A stretch of 8,489 nucleotides of DNA from Vulcanisaeta sp. UBA163. GTDB lineage: Archaea; Thermoproteota; Thermoprotei; Thermoproteales; Thermocladiaceae. Location of the stretch: the NCBI GenBank assembly GCA_002496475.1, contig DAJV01000035.1:1-8489 (forward strand), written 5' to 3'. This document shows, in pieces, positions 1 to 6,088 of the stretch. Every line of letters begins with the position of its first letter. Position 1 is the stretch's first letter. Made by a program: the position numbers and the translations under genes. Under the pieces are notes generated by a model that was given only the letters and a program-made list of their open reading frames with translations, searched no databases and was not told the origin of the DNA.

Positions 1-1
1 T

Positions 2-2476
2 ATGAGTAAGGTCCTGAATAGGCTAAGCAGGAGGGTTAGGAGAGGCGTAAACGCGAGGGTGAGTAGGCTGAGGGAGGCAGTTGGCATGAGGGTCAGGAGG
101 CATGGAAGGCTCAGCAGGGTAATGAGTACCCTAGCCAGGGCGCGCCACGAACTAGTGATATCAACACGGCAATTCATGAGTAGCCCGGCGGTGGCCAGGT
201 TGGCTAGGTACGCCAAATCACCAACGAGGGCGGTGCTTGAGGATGCCGAGTCAATACTGAGGAGTAAGGCAATAATCTATGAGGAAAGGGGCATGGCGAA
301 AACAGCTAGGCTAGCCAAGGCCAGTGCATTAATCGCCAGGGGAGTCATGGAGTACCCAAGGCTGAGGAGCCTCGGCGAGAGGGGTAGGCTTTACGAAGCC
401 ACTGGCCTCAGGCTATGGGGCGGCGCCGAAATGGACAGGAGGGCCTTGACCCACGGCACCGAGAAGCATTCCACAGATCCACTGCACCTGGTGAGGAGGA
501 GCAACCTGAGGAGGATGACAATCAGCAGAACAATTAATGAGGTGGAGAACGCAATCAACACATCACTCACACCACCAATGCCAATGGCCACCACTAAGGA
601 CACGCAGGAGGTATTGAGGAGGATAACTGGGAGGCTTAGGGAGGTGGTGACTACACTGGACATGGTGAGACTCGTTGCCGCCTCAATGGCTCCACACGTT
701 AGGAGGCTCCATAGGGAGTCCACGGGCGGCATGAAGAGGCTGAGTGATGCCAAGTCGGCAATACAGGGGCTAGTCCATGGGGACTTGGACGCAGTGCCCG
801 AAATAGCCAATGCATTGGGCATTGAGTACATTAGGGCCAGGGAATTACTAAGCAATGCAATCAACAAAAGGGTTGAGCAGGCACTGCCCAGGTACATGGG
901 GGATAGGGAGGTGTTGGCTCAGGCAGTGAGGGAGGTCAAACCAATCATTGATGAGTTGATTAAGTTGAGAAACGGCATAGCCCTAAGCCATGACACACTA
1001 AAGCCACTAATTAACAACCTCAAGGATGATGCAGGGGCAGTTGAAGCCATAAACAACTGGTGGGTTAGGCACGTGAGGGAGCTAGGCAATGCAATCAATG
1101 GGAATGCCGGTGATGAGGAGCTCATGAGGATTAACGCGAGGAGCGTTAGTGAGTTGGCTAGGAACTTAATGCCTAGAATCATGACCAGGTACAGGCAGGC
1201 CCTTGAGGAAGGGGCCAGGGAGGTTGCGGCTAGGGAGGTACTGCCAATCGCCATCGGCGACTTCCTAAGGACCGTGGGCTATGGGGAGTGGGCTAGGGAA
1301 CAACTCGGGAGGTATAGGGAGTATCAATTGTTCATGCGTGAGTACGGAAAATTACTCAGGGAGGGCCCAAGCGCCTTGGTCGGCAGGGCCTTCAGTGAGG
1401 CCTACCCAAGGATTGCTGAAATCGCGAGGAATGACTTGATCGTTGACAGGGCAGTGACGCTTTACCTAGGCGCCTCGCTATTGGGTGGTGACGTGGACGA
1501 ATTAATAGGTGGTGGGAGGAAAACAATCAGGGAGTTACTGGACAAGGCGGACTCACAACGCATGACACCGCTAACCACATTACTCCATTACCTGACCGAA
1601 CTCGGCGTGGACTTAAATGAGGCAATTGATTGGAGGGCTTTGGAGGAGCTCTACACGAGGCTTGAGGCGAACCCAATGGAGTTGAGGCAGGTACTTAGGG
1701 CATTCAAGGCGCTTTGGGAGGAGGACTTCATAGACATTGATGGGATTGAGGAGGTTGCGCCGGGCATTGCGGCTAAGGTAATCCACACACTAGGCAGGAG
1801 GGAGTCATTCACCGAGTACCACAGGGACTTGTGGAGGAGTGTCATGGAGAGCGAGGCCGCAAGGCTGGTTGGTAGGGATGAGTTGGTCACGGTCAGGCAC
1901 TTAGATGATGACAAACTGGAGCAACTTCTCAGGAAGTACATGCCGCCGGGACTATTGGTTAAGGTTCTCGGTCAAGTTAGGGATTACGTAGATAATGAAT
2001 TGGATGCAGTACTGAATAGGGCCAAGCATGATCTAGAGACCCTGAGTGAGCCGATTAGGCTTGAGCTAGAGCGGAGGAGGGGTGAATTCGAAAATGCGAG
2101 GCAGGCCAGTGATTACGGGAAAATGCGGGAATTGGTTAGGGAAATTAATGAGTTGGTGAGTGGGCTGGGGCCCTATGACGAGGTCCTTAGGGCAATAGGC
2201 AATGCCATTAATGCACTCACTAGTGGCGGTATTGATGAGTTCATGAGGGCTAGGCTACTCAGGGAATACGCGGATAGGCTTAGGGATTTGGTGGCCTTGC
2301 ATGATAACACGGTCTTCAGGGAAATGGATGAGTTGAGGGTGAACGTGCTGAGGGCAGCAAACCACATGGATGCATTGGCAATAACCACGTCACTCATTGA
2401 AACACTGAGGCAGTACGAACAATCGCAAGGGCAGCCTCAAAACCCCAGGCCTAATAAGCAGTCAAGCAATCAATAG
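2..2476 (+). CDS. Large cysteine-free helical/coiled-coil protein, function unknown
   Basis: I do not recognise this 824-residue protein. The sequence shows an almost entirely helix-forming, Arg/Glu/Leu-rich chain with no cysteine, no signal peptide and no membrane segment. Residues 1-50 are strongly basic, with many Arg, and could contact nucleic acid. Residues about 654-725 have heptad-like coiled-coil character. The last 20 residues are Gln/Asn/Pro-rich and probably disordered. A short NAIN motif recurs at residues 183, 285, 363 and 734. The ATG at base 2 is a plausible start, but only one base precedes it, so an upstream extension or a promoter cannot be judged. The stop TAG overlaps the next start by one base, which points to co-translation with the winged-helix and HerA-like genes. 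It may be a structural or scaffold partner of the ATPase; that role is inference only. Confidence 0.85.
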   Translation: MSKVLNRLSRRVRRGVNARVSRLREAVGMRVRRHGRLSRVMSTLARARHELVISTRQFMSSPAVARLARYAKSPTRAVLEDAESILRSKAIIYEERGMAKTARLAKASALIARGVMEYPRLRSLGERGRLYEATGLRLWGGAEMDRRALTHGTEKHSTDPLHLVRRSNLRRMTISRTINEVENAINTSLTPPMPMATTKDTQEVLRRITGRLREVVTTLDMVRLVAASMAPHVRRLHRESTGGMKRLSDAKSAIQGLVHGDLDAVPEIANALGIEYIRARELLSNAINKRVEQALPRYMGDREVLAQAVREVKPIIDELIKLRNGIALSHDTLKPLINNLKDDAGAVEAINNWWVRHVRELGNAINGNAGDEELMRINARSVSELARNLMPRIMTRYRQALEEGAREVAAREVLPIAIGDFLRTVGYGEWAREQLGRYREYQLFMREYGKLLREGPSALVGRAFSEAYPRIAEIARNDLIVDRAVTLYLGASLLGGDVDELIGGGRKTIRELLDKADSQRMTPLTTLLHYLTELGVDLNEAIDWRALEELYTRLEANPMELRQVLRAFKALWEEDFIDIDGIEEVAPGIAAKVIHTLGRRESFTEYHRDLWRSVMESEAARLVGRDELVTVRHLDDDKLEQLLRKYMPPGLLVKVLGQVRDYVDNELDAVLNRAKHDLETLSEPIRLELERRRGEFENARQASDYGKMRELVREINELVSGLGPYDEVLRAIGNAINALTSGGIDEFMRARLLREYADRLRDLVALHDNTVFREMDELRVNVLRAANHMDALAITTSLIETLRQYEQSQGQPQNPRPNKQSSNQ

Positions 2477-3360
2477 TGATGCTTAGGCTAGTCCTGGGTA
2501 GGCTTGATTACCAGGGAATAAGCACTGGGGTGACCTTCAGGTTAGGCAGTGCCAAGGCCCTGGACGGCATACCCAATGCAAGGCTCAACACCCTAGCGAG
2601 GGCACTAATCAACAGGGCCTTTCACGAACTAGGCATTGAGTGCGATGCCACCCACGCCCACTCATTGAGTGAGGTCCTTGAGGACTGCGCCTTTGCGCTA
2701 CCCGCCTCGGTCGAATTCACGGAATCATTCAACACCGATGAGTTTAGGGCGGGCCTATACTCAATACCCCTACCAACCATTGAGCCGATGAGCATAATCA
2801 TTGGACTAGCCCTCGCACCATCACTTAGGGTCAACATTGAATTCTACAGTGACCTGTGGCCGAGGCTCACAGACGCCCTGGCCCAGCTTAAGGCACTGGG
2901 CATTGACATTGCAGTGCACAGCAGTGTGTTTGATGTGAATAGGGTGTTCGTGTTTGATGAGGTCATTAGGAGGCTCATTAGGGTCCCTAGGATTGATGAG
3001 CTTAGGGAAACCACGGAATTCAACAACAAGGTGGAGGTCATAGGCACGAGTAGGAGGTTCATTGAAGCATCAACTAGGCAATTCAACCTAGCCGAGCCAA
3101 TCGAGGCCGGGCCCGGCGATGACGTGGTCAATACTGTCGAGGCCCTGGTCAAGGACCTCGGCGGTGTGGCCACGCTGAGGGCATTGAGTGACTTAGTTGG
3201 GTGGGAGGTCGTGCTTAGGGCAATGGCCATGGGGTACCTCACCTACAACCCGGGTGATATGACCATCAGGGCAACAACCAAGGCATTAGCCCTTATAAGG
3301 CGGTTAGGCGGTAATGGTGATGTTCTGGAGAAGAATAAGCCAGGGAGTGGGTCAGGATAG
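2476..3360 (+). CDS. Unrecognised protein with likely C-terminal winged helix
   Basis: About 294 residues, family not recognised. The N-terminal two thirds look alpha/beta: a first strand LRLVLGRL, then hydrophobic stretches around residues 105-120 and 140-160. Residues about 220-280 read as a winged helix-turn-helix: a helix LVKDLGG, a helix ALSDLVGW, a recognition-like helix VVLRAMAMGYL, then a short wing and a final helix TKALALIRRLG. This suggests DNA binding or a subunit contact. The start can be GTG 2476, which overlaps the upstream TAG, or ATG 2479; no Shine-Dalgarno is evident, so re-initiation after the upstream stop is likely. The 3' end overlaps the HerA-like gene by 47 bases. HerA is often paired with the nuclease NurA, but I see no NurA-like N-terminal DGS-type motif here, so I do not call it NurA. 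Confidence 0.82.
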   Translation: MMLRLVLGRLDYQGISTGVTFRLGSAKALDGIPNARLNTLARALINRAFHELGIECDATHAHSLSEVLEDCAFALPASVEFTESFNTDEFRAGLYSIPLPTIEPMSIIIGLALAPSLRVNIEFYSDLWPRLTDALAQLKALGIDIAVHSSVFDVNRVFVFDEVIRRLIRVPRIDELRETTEFNNKVEVIGTSRRFIEASTRQFNLAEPIEAGPGDDVVNTVEALVKDLGGVATLRALSDLVGWEVVLRAMAMGYLTYNPGDMTIRATTKALALIRRLGGNGDVLEKNKPGSGSG

Positions 3361-4636
3361 TCAATTAGCCTCGGCTTACCAACAGCCTAGGGCAACCCCA
3401 CTCAGGGAAGTAATCAATGATCCCGCCAAGCACCTATTCCACCTCATGATGATGGATGAAACCCACGCACTGGTCTTCGGCTCAATAGGCACGGGCAAGA
3501 CCACGCTGGTAAAGAACGCATTAATGAATGTGCCGAGCAACTACGCAGTAATCGTCTTCGACGTAGCCGGCGCCTACGAGGGCTTCACAGACTACCACGC
3601 ACCATACCCCTTCAACCCACTGGGCCTCCTAAGCGATGTAGAGACACTGGACGTACTTGGTGAGGTCCTCACAATGAGGTTCCCAAGGCTTAACTACGTC
3701 ATGACCCCGGCAATGGAGCACATGTTCATGACAGCATACGCCGAATTAACTGGCAAGGCGCAGGAAACTGTGAGTCAAGGGAGTGATGAGGAGGACCAAC
3801 AGGGGGTGAAGATCTCGATTAGTGACGTGATTAAGCACCTGGATGAAGCCGTAAGGAATGGCTCTATTGCCAGGGAGGATGAGGTGAACTCAGCGAGGGG
3901 TTTAATGAGGAGGCTCAGGTACTTCGATCACTGGGTCTTCAGGACCACGCACCCGTTGATCAATAGGCTATTTAGTAATGAATTAAGGGGTAGGTCAATA
4001 GGCATTGACCTGAGCTGGCTAGCGCCCATCCAGCGCTGGTTCTACGTACTCTCATTCCTAGCATCCCTAAACGTGGTTGACGTTAGGAACTTAACAGTGG
4101 TGATTGACGAGGCCCACCTATACTTCAGGCTCGGCGAGAGCACACTGACGACAAGCGTTAGGATTGGTAGGAACTACAATAGGTACTTCATCCTAATCAC
4201 GCAGTCCGTCTTCGACATACCGGAGGAATTCATAAGCATGAATAAGTTATTCATTGAATTCCCAACAATGTTCTATAGGCCGGAGAACATAATCTTCAGG
4301 GAGCCGGGCTTCAGGGCATTTTTCGGGAGGAATGAGTTCTACGACACAACGAAGACGGCGGGGATAATGCCACCACACTGGAGCCCATTAACGGCCTTAA
4401 TGCACCTACACATAACCAACAAGGCACTCCTGCAAATGACGAGTGAGGGGAAGCCCTACCTAGAGCTGAGGGTCGAGGTGAACCCAACCATGAACCCAAA
4501 GCCAAACGCAACAATGCTTAGGAAATGCGCCGAGACCTACGGCATTGAGTTAGGCGTCATTAAGGAACTTGGCTTCACAAACAAGAAACTCCAGGACAGA
4601 CTAAGCGGTGTTTGGGAATGCATTGGGAAACCGTAG
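3314..4636 (+). CDS. HerA/VirB4-like P-loop ATPase
   Basis: A DNA-pumping or translocating ATPase of the HerA/FtsK superfamily, about 440 residues. Walker A is GSIGTGKTT at residues 56-64. The FDVAGAYEGF stretch (D83) matches the place where HerA proteins carry a D..GEY motif. Walker B is LTVVIDEAH, with DEAH at 265-268. The RIGRNYNRY stretch (R283, R286) resembles the arginine-finger region, and ILITQS (Q297) is the typical sensor strand. These enzymes usually form hexameric rings that move DNA or protein and act in end resection, conjugation or defence. No transmembrane segment is seen. The start can be ATG 3314 or ATG 3320, both inside the upstream gene. About 20 acidic/Gln residues around 151-165 look like a surface loop. 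The partner proteins are unfamiliar, so I leave the exact subfamily (HerA, CedB-like or VirB4-like) open. Confidence 0.9.
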   Translation: MVMFWRRISQGVGQDSQLASAYQQPRATPLREVINDPAKHLFHLMMMDETHALVFGSIGTGKTTLVKNALMNVPSNYAVIVFDVAGAYEGFTDYHAPYPFNPLGLLSDVETLDVLGEVLTMRFPRLNYVMTPAMEHMFMTAYAELTGKAQETVSQGSDEEDQQGVKISISDVIKHLDEAVRNGSIAREDEVNSARGLMRRLRYFDHWVFRTTHPLINRLFSNELRGRSIGIDLSWLAPIQRWFYVLSFLASLNVVDVRNLTVVIDEAHLYFRLGESTLTTSVRIGRNYNRYFILITQSVFDIPEEFISMNKLFIEFPTMFYRPENIIFREPGFRAFFGRNEFYDTTKTAGIMPPHWSPLTALMHLHITNKALLQMTSEGKPYLELRVEVNPTMNPKPNATMLRKCAETYGIELGVIKELGFTNKKLQDRLSGVWECIGKP

Positions 4637-5136
4637 TTTTTTATGTAAAGCCCAGGAGCTTGATATTCGGCGGTGAGGCATTTATTGGCATGGTTAATAT
4701 AGAGACCAATGAGTGCGAGGTAACCCTAAGTAGTATTAAGTACATTGAAGCAGGCCTAAGCAGCTTGGCAGGCCTAACAGGACTAACTAAGGAGGGCATT
4801 AAGGCTAGGACAGCATACCCACCAATGTACATGGACACCGTCTCCTACTTCCTAACAAGACTTGGCCTGCCAAGGCACGCGTATAAAGTGGTTGCCGCAG
4901 ACCCGTGGACGGTACCATTCAAGGCAAACAACGGCGAGGGCATTATTAGGAACATTGCCTACCTACACGGGGTCCTCGAACTCATCAAGGACTGGGCCAG
5001 GGAGAACCCAAAGACATCATACGCAGTACACAGGCTACTCCTCAACTCAGACTACGGCGCAGATGAAGACCTAGCCGCAAGGGCAAGACACCTAAGGCCC
5101 TGCAGGCTAAGGCTCGCTCAACACCGCACCTTTTAA
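4618..5136 (+). CDS. Unrecognised protein of about 172 residues in the HerA-like operon
   Basis: I do not recognise this protein. ATG 4618 is preferred to the TTG six bases upstream. It overlaps the 3' end of the ATPase gene by 19 bases, in line with the other overlaps in this operon. The N-terminal half looks beta-rich (WETVVFYVKP, then FIGMVNIET and CEVTLSSIKYIEAG), while residues about 85-160 look helical. No catalytic motif or membrane segment is visible. The last 15 residues are Arg/His-rich. Its TAA stop (5134-5136) lies inside the TATA box of the next promoter, so there is no spacer between the two transcription units. Six T residues follow the ATPase stop within its first codons and could lower its expression relative to the ATPase. 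As the last gene of the operon it may be an accessory subunit, but this is inference. Confidence 0.78.
   Translation: MHWETVVFYVKPRSLIFGGEAFIGMVNIETNECEVTLSSIKYIEAGLSSLAGLTGLTKEGIKARTAYPPMYMDTVSYFLTRLGLPRHAYKVVAADPWTVPFKANNGEGIIRNIAYLHGVLELIKDWARENPKTSYAVHRLLLNSDYGADEDLAARARHLRPCRLRLAQHRTF
4637..4642 (+). terminator. T6 tract just after the ATPase stop (possible weak terminator)
   Basis: Six consecutive T residues follow directly on the TAG of the HerA-like gene. Archaeal RNA polymerase terminates on oligo-T without needing a hairpin. The tract is inside the next coding region, so any effect would be partial attenuation rather than the end of the operon. Confidence 0.25.
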
Positions 5137-5138
5137 AT
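5129..5138 (+). promoter_or_regulatory. BRE/TATA promoter of unit 2
   Basis: CC followed by TTTTAAAT is a good crenarchaeal TATA element. The predicted start lies about 22-27 bases downstream, at the beginning of the structured leader (ATGGAG at 5153). The TAA stop of the upstream gene is embedded in it. A second promoter with the same spacing precedes the second leader at 7653. Confidence 0.7.
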
Positions 5139-5152
5139 TAATTCCATTAATT

Positions 5153-5220
5153 ATGGAGGCTATGAGCCCCTGACCAAACCGCCCTAGGCTCGCCAGGGCA
5201 GAGGGTTAGGGGTGATCCAA
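5153..5220 (+). ncRNA. Structured leader RNA, copy 1 (kink-turn-like)
   Basis: The 68 bases at the predicted transcript start fold as nested helices. GGA 5155-5157 pairs with TCC 5216-5218. An internal loop has eight bases on the 5' side (5158-5165, ending GA) opposite GA 5214-5215. GCCCCT 5166-5171 pairs with AGGGGT 5208-5213, including a G-U closing pair. A five-base bulge follows (5172-5176). AACC 5177-5180 pairs with GGTT 5204-5207. A four-base bulge lies on the 3' side (5200-5203). GCCCT 5181-5185 pairs with AGGGC 5195-5199 around a nine-base loop. The copy at 7653 has the same plan with different bases. The 3' arm contains GGTGATCC, complementary to the conserved archaeal 16S 3' end, and the GTG start of the next gene. 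It matches no RNA family I know. It is either a cis-regulatory leader or a small RNA. Confidence 0.72.
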
Positions 5221-5550
5221 CGAGGCGCCGGGCTCCCGCAAACAAGGCGTGGGAATAGCCATGAGACTAAGTACTTAGATAAGGCGCTACTGCTACTTAA
5301 GAAATTCATTACCAAGGAGCTACCGAGGCATAGAATAAATATTCAAAGAGACAACAGGCCTTACAAGATAACCACCACGAGCATCAAGAAGTACTTGATT
5401 AAGTACCTACTTGGGAATAATGTTAGTGGTGCCTTGTTTACACTAATGACCAGGATCGAACACGGACTTGATAGGCCTGGCCTCGAAATCATCAGTAGGA
5501 GGAAGGGCGTAATCGAGGTTAGGAGGATTGTTGGTGATGGCGATGAGTGA
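5212..5550 (+). CDS. Small basic protein, function unknown
   Basis: 112 residues, Lys/Arg-rich, not recognised. The frame is open back to 5188, and GTG 5212 is the only usable start before residue 60. GAGGG at 5201-5205 is a suitable Shine-Dalgarno six bases upstream. Both the ribosome site and the start codon lie in the 3' arm of the leader RNA, so translation may depend on unfolding of that RNA. The first 20 residues (Gly/Arg/Pro-rich) look unstructured. Residues about 22-75 look helical with a Leu/Lys pattern (KALLLLKKF, then KKYLIKYLL). The C-terminal part has two strands (LEIISRRKG and VIEVRRIVG). The overall charge suits nucleic-acid or RNA binding, but no named motif is present. The stop overlaps the next start (ATGAGTGA), indicating coupling to the membrane coiled-coil gene. 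Confidence 0.68.
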   Translation: MIQRGAGLPQTRRGNSHETKYLDKALLLLKKFITKELPRHRINIQRDNRPYKITTTSIKKYLIKYLLGNNVSGALFTLMTRIEHGLDRPGLEIISRRKGVIEVRRIVGDGDE

Positions 5551-6082
5551 TGATGAGTTCATGAGGATTAAGGAGTACGTTGATAAGAAATTGGAGGATT
5601 TCAGGAATGAGTTACTCGATTACTTGAGTACCATTAAGTCTGGAGACATTGAAAAGACCAGGAAGGAGTTGATAAGACTCCTCACTAATGAGGTTGAGAG
5701 ACTAAGGGGTGAATTACTCAGTGAGGTTAGGAGCGGTGGCGATTTAGGCCTTATCACTAGGAGACTTGAGGAGCTCAGTAGGGAGGTTGAGGCAATTAAG
5801 CAATTAGCCAGTAAGCAAGGTGATCAGCAGGTTAACATTAATGAGTTAATTACTGAAATGAAGCATGAGGTTGCCCTAGTGGAGTCTAGACTTAGGCAGT
5901 TTGTAATTAATAAGGTTAATGAGGTTGAGGAGAGGCGCAGGAGGAAGGCTGTTAGGAGGGCTTTGATACTCCTTGCTGGAACGACTATTGGTATTGCAGT
6001 AATTACCGCAGTAATCATTGAGTTGGTCCCGTGGTTACTGCCGCTAATCATAATCGCAGTAATAGTACTACTCAGGAGGTGA
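5543..6082 (+). CDS. Coiled-coil protein with C-terminal membrane hairpin
   Basis: About 179 residues from ATG 5543. GGTGAT at 5533-5538 is a good Shine-Dalgarno for it; ATG 5537 is the alternative start. Residues about 10-135 are a highly charged heptad-rich coiled coil (for example RLEELSREVEAIKQL). Residues about 130-139 are an Arg/Lys cluster. Residues 140-159 and 165-177 are two hydrophobic segments separated by ELVPW, and the chain ends in RR. This fits a re-entrant or two-pass anchor that leaves the long coil in the cytoplasm. The organisation suggests a membrane-tethered scaffold or pore-like partner for the helicase encoded next. The basic cluster before the membrane predicts a cytoplasmic N-terminus. 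No enzymatic motif is present. The DNA for the membrane part repeats GCAGTAAT three times (from about 5996 to 6063). Confidence 0.85.
   Translation: MSDDEFMRIKEYVDKKLEDFRNELLDYLSTIKSGDIEKTRKELIRLLTNEVERLRGELLSEVRSGGDLGLITRRLEELSREVEAIKQLASKQGDQQVNINELITEMKHEVALVESRLRQFVINKVNEVEERRRRKAVRRALILLAGTTIGIAVITAVIIELVPWLLPLIIIAVIVLLRR
6075..6082 (+). promoter_or_regulatory. Perfect extended Shine-Dalgarno for the helicase gene
   Basis: GGAGGTGA is fully complementary to the conserved 16S 3' tail and ends six bases before GTG 6089. It fixes GTG as the helicase start. It also contains the TGA stop of the preceding gene. Confidence 0.8.
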
Positions 6083-6088
6083 GTAGGG

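Noticed and set aside
2476..3360. NurA nuclease as partner of the HerA-like ATPase
   Set aside because: No DGS-type N-terminal metal motif or other NurA signature is visible. Position in the operon alone is not enough.
4862..5074. 70-codon + strand frame inside the last gene of the HerA-like operon, and 4311-4514 on the minus strand
   Set aside because: Thr/Arg/Gln-rich or Ser/Pro/Leu-rich low-complexity translations in alternative frames of real genes, with no start signal.
5153..5220. Fluoride (crcB) riboswitch, suggested by ATGAG, AAACC and a GCCC/GGGC hairpin
   Set aside because: The helix order and the required pseudoknot do not fit. Copy 2 lacks the conserved bases, and no fluoride channel or exporter lies downstream.
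5153..5220. Hammerhead or other self-cleaving ribozyme, or H/ACA guide RNA
   Set aside because: CTGATGA...GAAA core bases are missing. For H/ACA, the kink-turn-like loop is at the base rather than above a pocket, and no ACA box is placed correctly.
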